Made by a program: the position numbers and the translations under genes. Of a stretch of DNA of 64,000 nt, positions 51,262 to 60,215 are shown piece after piece. The stretch comes from Hamadaea sp013361475. Lineage in GTDB: Bacteria; Actinomycetota; Actinomycetes; Mycobacteriales; Micromonosporaceae. The stretch is taken from contig NZ_JBFAHM010000004.1 in NCBI RefSeq assembly GCF_040654195.1, positions 62,001 through 126,000 on the forward strand, read 5' to 3'. How positions within the stretch are numbered: position 1 is the stretch's first letter; each line of letters opens with the position of its first letter. The notes beneath the pieces are model-generated. The model ran no database searches, was not told where the DNA came from, and worked only from the letters and a program-made list of their open reading frames with translations.

Positions 51262-51292
51262 GCGCCCTGATCGTTTCCCCAGCGCCCTGATC
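51262..51292. repeat. 20-bp-period direct repeat before the LD-carboxypeptidase gene
   Basis: GCGCCCTGATC occurs at 51262-51272 and 51282-51292, just upstream of the -35 region of the next gene. It may be a regulator site or a remnant of the TGATCA hairpin family. Confidence 0.5.
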
Positions 51293-51317
51293 AAAATCGG
51301 GGCGTAGCGTCGGCCGC

Positions 51318-52295
51318 ATGGTGGAGATCCTGCGGCCGCACGCCGTACGCCCCGGTGACGTGGTGGCGGTGGCCGCCTTGTCGGCGCCGCTGATGCCGGC
51401 CGACGAACCGCTGCTCGACCGGGGTGTGGCCGTGCTGGAGTCGGCCGGGTTCCGCGTACGCGTCGCGGCGCTGGTCGTCGACGGGTCGCGGCGCTGGTGG
51501 TCGGCGGGTTCGCCGGAGCGCATCGCCGGGGAGTTCAACGGGTTGCTCCGCGATCCGCAGGTGCGGGCGGTCGTCGCACACACCGGCGGCAATACGACCG
51601 CGTCCTACCTGGATCTGGTGGACCTCGACGCGATCCGGGCCGATCCGAAGCCCATCCTCGGCTACAGCGACGTCTCCCTGCTCACTTTGTCCCTGTACGC
51701 CCGGCTGGGGTTGGTCGGCTTCCACGCCGACTTCGCCACGCACGGCATGGGGCTGGACTGGTTCGGCCTGGCCGACGCCGCCCGCCGCGCGCAGCTGGCC
51801 GACGTCTACCGCCGGGTGCTCGCCGGCGACGCGCCGGTCGTGCTGCCGCCGAGCCGGCCGGACGCCTGGGCGACGTGGCGGCCGGGGGTCGCCGAGGGCC
51901 GGCTGGTCGGCGGGCTGCTGAACCGGATCGTGCGCCTGCAGGCGACCCCGTACGCGTTGCGGCAGCACTTCGACGGGGCGCTGCTGTTCTGGGAGGAGGT
52001 ACGCCGTCCGCTCGAGTGGGTCTGGAACGATCTGCACCTGCTGCGCGTCGCCGGGGTGCTGGACCGGATCGCCGGGATGGTCGTCGGCGTACCGCTGGAG
52101 GTGTCCACCGAGTATCCCGATCCGCCGTCGTTGCGTGACGTGGTCCTCGACGTCGTCGGCGGGCGTGACCTGCCGATCCTGGCCGGAGTCGACTTCGGAC
52201 ACACGTCGGCGAACCTGCCGTTGCCGCTCGGCGTGCGGGCCTCGCTCGACGCGAGCGCGCGTACGCTGACGCTGCTCGAATCCGCCGTGCGGTAA
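51318..52295 (+). CDS. LD-carboxypeptidase family S66 (LdcA/MccF type)
   Basis: A 325-residue serine peptidase. The nucleophile Ser117 is in ILGYSDVSLL; Glu and His of the triad are in FWEEVRRPLEW and VDFGHTSANLPLPLG. LdcA removes D-alanine from the tetrapeptide of recycled muropeptides; MccF homologues cleave microcin-type or other L-D amide bonds. The nearby murQ and sugar kinase favour peptidoglycan recycling. ATG follows TAGCGT by 7 nt (leaderless). Confidence 0.88.
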   Translation: MVEILRPHAVRPGDVVAVAALSAPLMPADEPLLDRGVAVLESAGFRVRVAALVVDGSRRWWSAGSPERIAGEFNGLLRDPQVRAVVAHTGGNTTASYLDLVDLDAIRADPKPILGYSDVSLLTLSLYARLGLVGFHADFATHGMGLDWFGLADAARRAQLADVYRRVLAGDAPVVLPPSRPDAWATWRPGVAEGRLVGGLLNRIVRLQATPYALRQHFDGALLFWEEVRRPLEWVWNDLHLLRVAGVLDRIAGMVVGVPLEVSTEYPDPPSLRDVVLDVVGGRDLPILAGVDFGHTSANLPLPLGVRASLDASARTLTLLESAVR

Positions 52296-52392
52296 GGCCC
52301 GGCGGGGTGTCGGTGCCGGACTGTCGGTAGCCTCTGGTAGAAGAGTGCTATCAAACATGTGTTCGGAGAGTGGACGGAGTGGAGTAGCGACG

Positions 52393-53109
52393 ATGACCGG
52401 GAAGGGACTGACCAAGACGGATCTGGAGCAGATCCGTGGGGTGCTCGACGGCGGCAAGCGGCCGCGTGTGATGTTCACCGAGTCGGCCGGGCAGATCGCC
52501 GGCCAGATCGGCCAGGTCGTCGCCCTGGAGGATCCGGACGCCGGTGACGAGTGGATCGTGGTGAAGTTCGGCGGCGACGCCCTGCCCTTCTCCCCCGCCG
52601 ATCTCCAGCTGCCGCCGAAGGGCGCGGCCGCCCGGCGTGCCGACGCGGTGGTGACGCCGGCTCCGGAGCAGACTGAGCCGGGTGGGCGGCGTCCGCTCGC
52701 GATCGGCGAAGACCTCATCGACCCCGCCAAACCCAGCACCGAGAAGACCGCACGTCAGGAGCCCGCAGTGTCCGATGTCACGCCCGCCGAGCCGGCCGCG
52801 CCGGCGCCCCGCAAGCCCGCCGCGCGTGCGGCGAAGGTGAAGACCCCGCCGGGGCTGGTGGTGACGCTGGCCTATACCGAGGGCGAGTGGACGGTCGGCG
52901 CGATGCAGGGTTCCAAGGCGCTGGCCAAGCCTTATGTGATCAAGCCGGCCGAGGCGCTGAAGATGGTGAGCCTGCTCGACGTGCCCGGTGTGCAGGAGGC
53001 GGTGGAGCAGATCCTGGCGTCCGAGCGGGACAACGCGCGGGCGGCGGCGGAGAAGCTGCGGGCCGAGCTGGCCGAGATCGAGGCGAAGCTGGCCGAGCTG
53101 GGCGCGTGA
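52393..53109 (+). CDS. Conserved hypothetical protein with coiled-coil C-terminus
   Basis: A 238-residue protein. Residues 1-80 are a compact domain (GLTKTDLEQIRGVLDGGKRP; DEWIVVKFGGDALPFSPADL), 85-155 a Pro/Ala/Lys linker, 155-190 a second small domain (GLVVTLAYTEGEWTVGAMQG) and 205-238 a coiled coil (NARAAAEKLRAELAEIEAKL). GGAG eight bases before ATG 52393 sets the start. No known motif was recognised; the coiled coil suggests oligomer formation. Confidence 0.7.
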   Translation: MTGKGLTKTDLEQIRGVLDGGKRPRVMFTESAGQIAGQIGQVVALEDPDAGDEWIVVKFGGDALPFSPADLQLPPKGAAARRADAVVTPAPEQTEPGGRRPLAIGEDLIDPAKPSTEKTARQEPAVSDVTPAEPAAPAPRKPAARAAKVKTPPGLVVTLAYTEGEWTVGAMQGSKALAKPYVIKPAEALKMVSLLDVPGVQEAVEQILASERDNARAAAEKLRAELAEIEAKLAELGA

Positions 53110-53126
53110 CCCGGTCCGGCCGCACA

Positions 53127-53169
53127 CCTGACCGGGGTCAGCTCGGCAGCATGCCTGATCGGGGTCAGG
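53127..53169. terminator. Double CTGACC-GG-GGTCAG element between convergent genes
   Basis: CTGACCGGGGTCAG (53128-53141) is a perfect 6+2+6 palindrome and recurs with one change at 53155-53168. The outer ends CCTGACC and GGTCAGG also pair. The stop of the UbiA gene lies within the second copy. Confidence 0.6.
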
Positions 53170-54067
53170 CCAGGAGCACGGCCAGCGGGAAGACCACGAA
53201 CTCGGCGTAGAACAGCTTCCAGATCAGCATGTAGTAGCGACGGACGGCGTCGGTGTCGGCGCCGTCCACGCGTATCCCGGTCAGCCACAGGACGGCCAGC
53301 GCGATCAGGTGCGTGGCGATGAGCACGAGGCTGCTGGCGTCCGGGACGCCGGCCAGCCCGGCGGCGATGACGGCGGCGTACCCGGCGGTCAGGATCGCCT
53401 GGCACAGGCGCAGCGTGCGGCGCGGGCCGATGGTCAGCACCAGGGTCGAGACCTGGTGGCGGCGGTCGCCTTCGACGTCCGGGATGTCTTTCATGAGCGC
53501 GATGACGGCCGCGAACCCGGCCATGAAGCCCACCATCAGCAGCACGTAGGCGGGCAGCTCAGCCCGTCCGGTGAGCGCCGCCGAGTAGGCGAGGTAGACG
53601 CCGAGGTTGGCGACGATGGCGCGGGCGGCGATGATGCACGCCGCGGCCAGCACCGGGAACCGTTTGAGCCGCACCGGCGGCACCGAGTAGCCGGTGCCGA
53701 TCGCGGCGATGACCGCGATCGCGGTGAACAGGTAGCGGCCTTGCAGCCCGGCCAGCAGCAACGCCCCGGCGCCGGACACCACGACGATCGCGACCGCTAC
53801 GCCGCGGCGTAGCGTACCGGCGGCCAGCGGCAGGTAAGGCTTGCTGATCCGATCGATCTCGACGTCGGTGAGCTGGTTGAGCCCGACGACGTACACGTTG
53901 ACGGCGAGGCTGGCGGCGAGCACCAGCAGCCACAGGGCCGGGTCCTGCCGCTGGGCGGCGTGGGTGGCCAGCACATACAGCGCGCACACCGCGAACGCGG
54001 TGCCGATGACGGTGTGCGGGCGCGAGAACGCCCACAGGGTGCGTAGTCCCGCCGCGGTGGTCCTCAT
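53165..54067 (-). CDS. UbiA-family prenyltransferase
   Basis: A 300-residue membrane protein with about eight helices. The two Asp-rich prenyl-diphosphate motifs are NQLTDVEIDRISKP (about residue 65) and KDIPDVEGD (about residue 195). The SRPHT start of helix 1 resembles homogentisate phytyl/solanesyl transferases, which make quinones or tocopherol-like lipids. The aromatic acceptor is not readable. ATG 54067 is chosen (CATAGT 7 nt upstream). Confidence 0.87.
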   Translation of the reverse strand: MRTTAAGLRTLWAFSRPHTVIGTAFAVCALYVLATHAAQRQDPALWLLVLAASLAVNVYVVGLNQLTDVEIDRISKPYLPLAAGTLRRGVAVAIVVVSGAGALLLAGLQGRYLFTAIAVIAAIGTGYSVPPVRLKRFPVLAAACIIAARAIVANLGVYLAYSAALTGRAELPAYVLLMVGFMAGFAAVIALMKDIPDVEGDRRHQVSTLVLTIGPRRTLRLCQAILTAGYAAVIAAGLAGVPDASSLVLIATHLIALAVLWLTGIRVDGADTDAVRRYYMLIWKLFYAEFVVFPLAVLLA

Positions 54068-54094
54068 GCCGCTGACTATGCCTTGATCAAGGAC

Positions 54095-54127
54095 GCCGCA
54101 CCACCGGCTCGCCTGTGGTGGTGCGGC
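54095..54127. terminator. Terminator of the cydAB operon
   Basis: GCCGCACCACC (54095-54105) and GGTGGTGCGGC (54117-54127) pair over 11 bp. On the + strand it is followed by ATTTTC, so it also has an intrinsic-terminator look in that direction, where no gene ends nearby. Confidence 0.65.
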
Positions 54128-54151
54128 ATTTTCATCCCTCTGGTGCGAGGG

Positions 54152-54214
54152 TTGAGTCACCCGGGATGGGATGACTGAGTCGCCCGGGACGGAGCGACTG
54201 AGTAGGCGACTGAG
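54152..54214. repeat. About 24-bp tandem repeat at the cydB 3' end
   Basis: TTGAGTCACCCGGGATGGGA (from 54152) and TGAGTCGCCCGGGACGGAGC (from 54176) are similar units in tandem with a partial third from 54199, ending next to the cydB stop. Confidence 0.55.
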
Positions 54215-54218
54215 GCCG

Positions 54219-55286
54219 TCAGTGCGCCCCGTCCGGGATGTGCTCGACGCCGATGCGCTTGCGGAACACCCAGTAGGTCCAGCCCTGGTAGAGCAGCACC
54301 AGCGGAGTGAACACGACCGCCACCCAGGTCATGATCTTCAGCGTGTACGGGGTGGACGACGCGTTCTGCGCGGTCAGGCTCCACTCCGGCAGCAGCGACG
54401 ACGGGAACACGTTCGGCCACAGGGCCACGAACAGCGAGACCACCGTCAACGCTATGCACGCGGCCGTCCCGGCGAACGCCCAGCCTTCCTTGCGGGTCCC
54501 CGGTCGCTGCCCCTTGCGTACCACGATGAGCGACAGGGAGGCCGCGAACGCCGCGACCGCCGCCACGGACAGCGCGATCGACGCGCCGGTGGACCGGTAG
54601 CTGAAGGTGAACGCGAAGAACGCTACCGCGAACACCGCGGCGACCAGCCCGGCCTTCGACGCGATCGCGCGGGCCGAGTCGCGGACCTCGCCGGTGGTCT
54701 TGAGGGTCAGGAAGATCGCGCCGTGGGTGAGGAACAGCAGCACCATCGTCACCCCGGCCAGCACCGAGTACGGGTTGAGCAGGTCCCAGAACGAGCCGAC
54801 GTACTCCAGCGGCCCGTTGGGCAGCGGCTGGGGCCGGATCTTGAGCCCGTGGACGATGTTGCCGAACGCGACGCCCCACAGGAACGCCGGGACCACCGAC
54901 CCGATCACGATGCAGGCGTCCCACCGGCGGCGCCACTTCGGGTCGTCACGGGTGCCGCGGTACTCGAACGCCACCCCGCGCACGATCAACGCGACCAGGA
55001 TGAGCAGCAGCGGCAGGTAGAACGCGCTGAACATGGTCGCGTACCACTCGGGGAAGGCGGCGAACGTCGCGCCGCCGGCGGTGATGACCCAGACCTCGTT
55101 GCCGTCCCAGACCGGCCCGATCGTGTTGATCAGCACGCGGCGGCGGCGTTCGGCCAGCGCCTGGTCGCCGCGGGCCCGGCCGAGGACCGGCAGGAGCATG
55201 CCGACGCCGAAGTCGAAGCCTTCCAGGACGAAGTAGCCGGTCCACAGGATCGCGATGAGGATGAACCAGACGGTGGTCAGTTCCAT
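54219..55286 (-). CDS. cydB: Cytochrome bd quinol oxidase subunit II
   Basis: A 355-residue CydB with nine helices. It begins TTVWFILIAILWTGYFVLEGFDFGVG and has NTIGPVWDGNEVWVITAGGA, both diagnostic. It supports the haem-bearing CydA subunit in reducing oxygen to water at high affinity. The ATG follows GGAGAG. It starts 15 bp after cydA. cydDC, needed for assembly, are not in the window. Confidence 0.95.
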   Translation of the reverse strand: MELTTVWFILIAILWTGYFVLEGFDFGVGMLLPVLGRARGDQALAERRRRVLINTIGPVWDGNEVWVITAGGATFAAFPEWYATMFSAFYLPLLLILVALIVRGVAFEYRGTRDDPKWRRRWDACIVIGSVVPAFLWGVAFGNIVHGLKIRPQPLPNGPLEYVGSFWDLLNPYSVLAGVTMVLLFLTHGAIFLTLKTTGEVRDSARAIASKAGLVAAVFAVAFFAFTFSYRSTGASIALSVAAVAAFAASLSLIVVRKGQRPGTRKEGWAFAGTAACIALTVVSLFVALWPNVFPSSLLPEWSLTAQNASSTPYTLKIMTWVAVVFTPLVLLYQGWTYWVFRKRIGVEHIPDGAH

Positions 55287-55301
55287 GGTCTTCTCTCCGG
55301 C

Positions 55302-56732
55302 CTAGTAGGCGAACGCCAGGGGCTGGTCGGTCTTGTCCGGCTTCTCCGGCGGCGGCGTCACGTCCGGTACGCCGGCCTTGGCGTACTTGAGCAGCAGCCC
55401 GATCTCGACGACGGCGAGCACCCCGTAGAGCACGGTGAACACGGTCAGCGAGGTGATCACTTGGCTGACGCCGACCGACGGTGACACGCCCTGCGCCGTC
55501 TTGAGCTGGCCGAACACGATCCACGGCTGGCGGCCCATCTCGGTGAAGATCCAGCCGACCGAGTTCGCGGCCAGCGGCAGCAGCGGCAGGCTCAGCCCGG
55601 CCCAGCGCAGCCACCGTCCGCGCGGCGTACGCCCGCGCCGGGTCGCCCACAGCGCCCACAGCGCGACCAGGCCGGCGAGCGCACCGAAGGTGATCATGAG
55701 GCGGAACGTCCAGTAGGTCACCGGGATGATCGGCGTGTAGCTGCCCGGCCCGTACTTCTGCTCATACTCGGCCTGCAGGTCGTTGATGCCCTGGACTTGC
55801 CCGTCGAAGCTGCCGGTGCCGAGGAACGACAGCAGGCCCGGCACCTCGATCGAGTAGATCGGCTCACTGCCGTCCAGGGTGCCGATCGTGAACAGCGAGA
55901 ACGGCGCGGGCTGCTGCGTCTCGTACAACGCCTCGGCCGCCGCCATCTTCATCGGCTGCACCTCGGTCATGATCTTGCCCTGGGTGTCGCCGGTGACGAA
56001 CAGGGCCGCGGTCGCCACCAGCGCCGTCCACCCGCCGACCTTCAACGCGCTGCGGTACGCCCGCCGGTCTTTGTCGTCGGTGGTCTTGTCGCGCATGACG
56101 TGCCATAGGGCGACTCCGGCGACCAGTGCGCCGCCGGTGAGGAAGCAGCCGGCGAGGGTGTGCGGGAAGGTGACCAGGGTGACCTTGTTCGTCAGGACCG
56201 CCACGAAGTCGGTCAGTTCGGCCCGCCCGGTCTCCGGGTTGAGCTTGAACCCGACCGGGTTCTGCATGAACGAGTTCGCGGCGAGGATGAAGTACGCCGA
56301 CAGCGCGGTGCCGAACGCGGCGATCCAGATGCACGCGAGGTGGATCTTGCGGGGCAGCTTGTCCCAGCCGAAGATCCACAGCCCGAGGAAGGTCGACTCG
56401 AGGAAGAACGCCAGCAGCGCCTCGATCGCCAGCGGCGCGCCGAAGATGTCGCCGACGAACCGCGAGTACGCCGACCAGTTCATGCCGAACTGGAACTCCT
56501 GCACGATCCCGGTGACGACGCCCATCGCGAAGTTGATCAGGAACAGCTTGCCGTAGAACTTCGTCAGCTTCAGCCACCGCGCGGCGTGCGGATCGCGACG
56601 CTTCTCCGCGCGTACCCAGGCCGTCTGGAACCCCGCCACGAGGAACGACAACCCGATCGTGATCGGTACGAACAGGAAGTGGTAGACGGTCGTGATGCCG
56701 AACTGCCACCTGGCCCAGTCGAGCGCGTCCAT
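55302..56732 (-). CDS. cydA: Cytochrome bd quinol oxidase subunit I
   Basis: A 476-residue CydA. His18 in TTVYHFLFVPITIG is the b595 ligand position, EFQFGMNWSAYSRFVGDIFGAPLAIE carries conserved acidic residues, VTFPHTLAG and GWIFTEMGRQPW lie further on. The Q loop is of the short type. It oxidises menaquinol and reduces O2. AAAGGACC precedes ATG 56732. First gene of the operon. No Rex-type operator was seen upstream. Confidence 0.95.
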   Translation of the reverse strand: MDALDWARWQFGITTVYHFLFVPITIGLSFLVAGFQTAWVRAEKRRDPHAARWLKLTKFYGKLFLINFAMGVVTGIVQEFQFGMNWSAYSRFVGDIFGAPLAIEALLAFFLESTFLGLWIFGWDKLPRKIHLACIWIAAFGTALSAYFILAANSFMQNPVGFKLNPETGRAELTDFVAVLTNKVTLVTFPHTLAGCFLTGGALVAGVALWHVMRDKTTDDKDRRAYRSALKVGGWTALVATAALFVTGDTQGKIMTEVQPMKMAAAEALYETQQPAPFSLFTIGTLDGSEPIYSIEVPGLLSFLGTGSFDGQVQGINDLQAEYEQKYGPGSYTPIIPVTYWTFRLMITFGALAGLVALWALWATRRGRTPRGRWLRWAGLSLPLLPLAANSVGWIFTEMGRQPWIVFGQLKTAQGVSPSVGVSQVITSLTVFTVLYGVLAVVEIGLLLKYAKAGVPDVTPPPEKPDKTDQPLAFAY

Positions 56733-57460
56733 GCCGGTCCTTTCGCTGGTCGTCCTGCCGCGACCATACGACCGGCCCAGGGGCGTTGGAGGGGAAATGT
56801 GACCCAACTCCGCAGGCCGCAGGTCCTGCGCCGGGTGGGGTGATCTGACCGGATTCGATGGGCCGGGCCATCGATCCCCTGCTGGCGGCCGATTCCGCCG
56901 TTCGGCACCTGCACCGGCGGCCGACAGAATTCATGTTTGCGCAGGCCGTGGCCACAGCCGACCGCCATGAGCCGATAGCTTGCGGCTATCGTGGCTGCAT
57001 TGTGCCTCGCCCAACGGGCATCGCCCTGGAGGTTGGCGGTGCCACGCGGCCGAGCTCCGCCGGGGGTCCGCGCGGTGGGATCGCGCCGGCAGCGGGACTC
57101 CGCCCGGTGGGGTTGCGCTCCGCCGGCCGGGGTCCGCCCGCCCGGGCCGACTCCGCCCGGCGTGGCTGGACCGGCTCGGTGATCTCCGGAAGCAGGCGTA
57201 CCTCACTGGCCGGCGGAAAGGTACTCCGCCTTCCGGAGATCACGGACCCGGCCGGGGCGCATGGGGTCGGCCGGGTGTTGCCAGGCGCGGTGGAGGCGGC
57301 GGAGGCGGCGGCTGCGGCCCTTCCGGAGGCGGGACGGCACGGTCGCCGCACGACCCAGGCTCGCCAAAGCCGCGCATGGTGACGCGACCGCGCCGCAGGA
57401 GCTGCACGAGACGCCCCGGTGACACCGGGCATGGCCTGCATGTGCCACGATCGTCCCGCG
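56733..57460. other. 730-bp gene-free region
   Basis: No frame looks coding. It holds a hairpin CGATAGC/GCTATCG (56973-56991), a stretch at 57050-57170 built from loose copies of CTCCGCCCGG and GGGGTCCGC, and the TGATCTCCGGA inverted repeat at 57179-57243. The left end must contain the cydA promoter. Confidence 0.55.
57179..57243. repeat. TGATCTCCGGA inverted repeat, copy 2
   Basis: Perfect 14-bp arms GTGATCTCCGGAAG (57179-57192) and CTTCCGGAGATCAC (57230-57243) around 37 bases that can pair further (GGCGTACCT with AGGTACTCCGCC). The arm core equals that at 12374-12436. Confidence 0.7.
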
Positions 57461-58330
57461 ATGAGCACGACACCGACACCGACCGGCCCCCGTTGGCGCG
57501 CGCCCCTGGTCTGGCGCGTGCTGCAGTTGCTCGCCCGGATCGTCACCGGCTTGCTGGCCCGGCTCGAGGTCACCGGCGATGTGCCCGATCGGCTTCGGCA
57601 CGGGCCGCTGATTCTGGCCGTGAACCACATCGGCACCTTCGACCCGATCGCGTTTTCCGCCGCCACGCTGAAGATCGGCGTACGGCCGCGGATCATGGCG
57701 ACAGGGGGGCTGTTCCGTGCGCCGATCGCCGGCGCGGCCATGCGAGCCAGCGGCCACATCCGGGTCAATCGCACCCGGGTGTCGGCCGACGAGGCGCTGG
57801 CGTCGGCGGCTGTCGACGACGCGGTCGCCGCGCTCGCCGAGGGCAGTGTCGTCGCCGGCTACCCGGAGGGCCGCATCACCCTCGATCCGGGCCTGTGGCC
57901 CGAACGCGGCCGCAGCGGCATGGCCCGCCTGGCGCTCGCGACCCGGGTCACCGTCGTCCCCGTCGCCCAGTGGGGCTCGCACGAGGTCCTCCCGTACGCC
58001 GACATCCCGGCCAACCTGGCCCGGGCGGTGTGGCGGGACTTCCGTAAACGCCCGACGGTGAAAGTCCACTTCGGCAAGCCGATCGATCTGTCCGATCTGG
58101 ACCCCGCCGTACGCGGAGACGTGCAACGCGCGACCGACCGCATCATCGCGGCGTTGCACGCGGAGCTGATCCCGTTGCGGGTGAACGAACCCGACCGGCC
58201 CGCCTACACCGACCCGACCCGGCGCAGCGAGACCCGCCGGTCGTTCAACCCCGACTCACGTACGCCGGCGGTGCTTGATGTAGGCGGCGACGACCTCCCG
58301 GGTGCTGGACAGTCCCAGCAACGCCCGTAA
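57461..58330 (+). CDS. plsC: 1-acyl-sn-glycerol-3-phosphate acyltransferase family protein
   Basis: A 289-residue PlsC-type enzyme. Block I is AVNHIGTFDPI (catalytic NHxxxxD), block III VVAGYPEGRITLDPG (usually FPEGTR), block IV VVPVAQWGSHEVL. It transfers an acyl chain to lysophosphatidate or a related lipid at the membrane. ATG 57461 gives the standard start. The last 75 bp overlap the convergent regulator gene, and the terminal residues after RRSFNPDSRTP look non-functional. Confidence 0.85.
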   Translation: MSTTPTPTGPRWRAPLVWRVLQLLARIVTGLLARLEVTGDVPDRLRHGPLILAVNHIGTFDPIAFSAATLKIGVRPRIMATGGLFRAPIAGAAMRASGHIRVNRTRVSADEALASAAVDDAVAALAEGSVVAGYPEGRITLDPGLWPERGRSGMARLALATRVTVVPVAQWGSHEVLPYADIPANLARAVWRDFRKRPTVKVHFGKPIDLSDLDPAVRGDVQRATDRIIAALHAELIPLRVNEPDRPAYTDPTRRSETRRSFNPDSRTPAVLDVGGDDLPGAGQSQQRP

Positions 58331-58492
58331 CTCGGCGACGCGGCGATTGGCGGTCCGCAGCGACATCCACTCGGCGGCCGCGGCCGCGGCGATGGTCTGC
58401 CCGTCGGCCAGCCGCTCCAACAGGGCCACCTGATCAGGGGCCAGGCGCACCACCCAGTCGTCGGAGCCGGTTTCGGCAGCCAACGCGAACAC
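58256..58492 (-). CDS. Small stand-alone LuxR-type HTH protein
   Basis: A 78-residue protein that is almost only a DNA-binding domain: LAPDQVALLERLADGQTIAA then MSLRTANRRVAELRALLG, matching LuxR/GerE spacing with weak helix 3 conservation. GTG 58492 is used; TTG 58483 with GGAGG eight bases upstream may be the true start. The upstream region (58560-58600) is AT-rich with the palindrome ACGATCGT, perhaps its own operator. Confidence 0.65.
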   Translation of the reverse strand: MFALAAETGSDDWVVRLAPDQVALLERLADGQTIAAAAAAEWMSLRTANRRVAELRALLGLSSTREVVAAYIKHRRRT

Positions 58493-58787
58493 CTCCCCAC
58501 CCTCCGCGCCGCCGGGGGGACCGGTGCCGCCGTCGCGTCCCGCCCCTTCGAGGCCTGCCTATTAAATTGACGATCGTTCGGACATTGTCACTGACGACGT
58601 ACGGATTGACTAGAGGCATCCGGCAACCGGCAGGCCCACCCTCGGGTGAACGTCGGATACCCGCCAGGAAGATGGACGTCGCCGCGAAACCGGCCCCCGC
58701 CTCGCGAGCGGGGACACGGCACGCCGGGAAGGGACCGGCCACCCGGATGATCGCGGGCGGCACCCGCTCCTGGCATCATCTGCCGCT
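58493..58787. other. Divergent gene-free region
   Basis: About 295 bp between divergent genes. An AT-rich island CCTATTAAATTGAC at 58557-58570 and ACGATCGT (58570-58577) probably serve the minus-strand regulator; CATCAT lies 8 nt before the MFS start. Nothing else is visible. Confidence 0.5.
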
Positions 58788-60143
58788 ATGACCGCAGAAG
58801 CGCCGCCCCAAGCGGGGGCCGCCGCCTTGTCCACGCCGCGGGAGCGGCTCGGTTGGTACTTCTACGACTGGGCCAACTCGGCGTTCTCCACGACCGTCGT
58901 CACCGCCTTCCTCGGCCCGTACTTGACGGCGATCGCGAAGGCGGGCGCCGACGCCGCCGGCAACGTGCACCTGCTCGGCCTGACGTTCAAAGCCGGCTCG
59001 CTGTTCCCCTACGTCACCTCGCTGTCAGTGGCGTTGCAGGTGCTCGTGCTGCCCGTCGCCGGCGCGATGGCCGACCGGTCCAGCCGCAAACGCCGCCTGC
59101 TCGGCCTGTTCGCCTACATCGGCGCGTTCGCCACCATCGGCCTGCTGTTCCTCACCGGCGAGCGGTACGCCCTCGGCGCGGCCCTGTTCCTCATCGCCAA
59201 CGTCGCGTTCGGCGCCAGCGTCGTCGTCAACAACTCGTTCCTGCCGCAGCTGGCCGACGAGAACGACCGCGACGCGGTGTCCAGCCGCGGCTGGGCGTTC
59301 GGCTACCTCGGCGGCGGCCTGCTGTTCCTGCTCAACGTCGTCGCCGTCGTCCTGTTCGGCACCGACGACCACAGCAAAGCCGAAGTCGCCCGCTGGTCGC
59401 TGGTGTCCGCCGGCGTGTGGTGGGCCGTGTTCACCACACTGCCACTGATGTGGCTGCGCGACCGGCCCGCGTCCGGCGGCGAGCACCGCGGCAACGTGCT
59501 GCTCGACGGCTTCCGCCAGCTGTGGCACACCCTGCGCAGCCTCAAGGCGTACCCGCTGACCTTGTTCTTCCTGATCGCGTTCCTCGTCTACAACGACGGC
59601 ATCCAGACCGTCATCGGCCTCGCCGGCACCTACGCCTCCGAAGAACTCGGCTTCGACATCACCGTCACCATGCCGGTCATCCTCATGGTCCAGTTCATGG
59701 CGTTCGGCGGCGCGCTGCTGCTCGGCTGGTTCGCCAAGAAGGTCGGCGCGTGGAAGACCGTCCTCGGCAGCCTCGCCGTCTGGTCGGTCATCGTCATCGC
59801 CGCCTACTTCCTCCCCGAAGGCAAGGTCCTGCCGTTCGCCGCGCTCGCCGCCGCGATCGGCCTGGTCCTCGGCGGCAGCCAAGCCCTGTCCCGGTCACTG
59901 TTCTCCCAGCTCATCCCCAAGGGCCGCGAAGGCGAATACTTCGGCCTCTACGAGATCTCCGACAAGGGCACCAGCTGGCTCGGCCCGCTGCTGTTCGGCT
60001 TCGCCTTCGACCAGACCGGCAGCTACCGGTTCGCGATCGTCTCGCTCATCGCGTTCTTCATCTTCGGCTTCGCCGCATTGCTCGCCGTGCCCATGCGGCG
60101 CGCGATCACCGCCGCCGGCAACACGCCGCCCAAGCTTCTCTAA
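58788..60143 (+). CDS. UMF1/Atg22-type MFS transporter
   Basis: A 451-residue protein with twelve hydrophobic helices. GWYFYDWANSAFSTTVVTAF at the N-terminus is the hallmark of the UMF1 (vacuole effluxer Atg22-like) family; GYLGGGLLFLLNVV and SQALSRSLFSQLIPKGREGE are also typical. Eukaryotic relatives export amino acids from vacuoles; bacterial substrates are unknown. Codons end almost exclusively in C. Confidence 0.88.
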   Translation: MTAEAPPQAGAAALSTPRERLGWYFYDWANSAFSTTVVTAFLGPYLTAIAKAGADAAGNVHLLGLTFKAGSLFPYVTSLSVALQVLVLPVAGAMADRSSRKRRLLGLFAYIGAFATIGLLFLTGERYALGAALFLIANVAFGASVVVNNSFLPQLADENDRDAVSSRGWAFGYLGGGLLFLLNVVAVVLFGTDDHSKAEVARWSLVSAGVWWAVFTTLPLMWLRDRPASGGEHRGNVLLDGFRQLWHTLRSLKAYPLTLFFLIAFLVYNDGIQTVIGLAGTYASEELGFDITVTMPVILMVQFMAFGGALLLGWFAKKVGAWKTVLGSLAVWSVIVIAAYFLPEGKVLPFAALAAAIGLVLGGSQALSRSLFSQLIPKGREGEYFGLYEISDKGTSWLGPLLFGFAFDQTGSYRFAIVSLIAFFIFGFAALLAVPMRRAITAAGNTPPKLL

Positions 60144-60156
60144 CATCAAGTGGTAC

Positions 60157-60188
60157 GCCGTGCGCACACCGGGTGGCGTGCACACGGC
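60157..60188 (+). terminator. Hairpin between MFS and thymidine kinase genes
   Basis: GCCGTGCGCAC (60157-60167) and GTGCACACGGC (60178-60188) pair with one mismatch, ten-base loop, 14 bp after the stop. Confidence 0.55.
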
Positions 60189-60215
60189 ACCGCCACGTTT
60201 ACTAGGCTGCCGCCC

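Noticed and set aside
54095..54133. Intrinsic terminator on the + strand (11-bp stem plus ATTTTC)
   Set aside because: No + strand gene ends near it; it is better read as the end of the minus-strand cydAB operon, although the T-run points the other way.
56858..57382. A 174-codon open frame in the cydA-plsC gap
   Set aside because: No ribosome site or leaderless promoter, repeat-derived composition and no recognisable domain.
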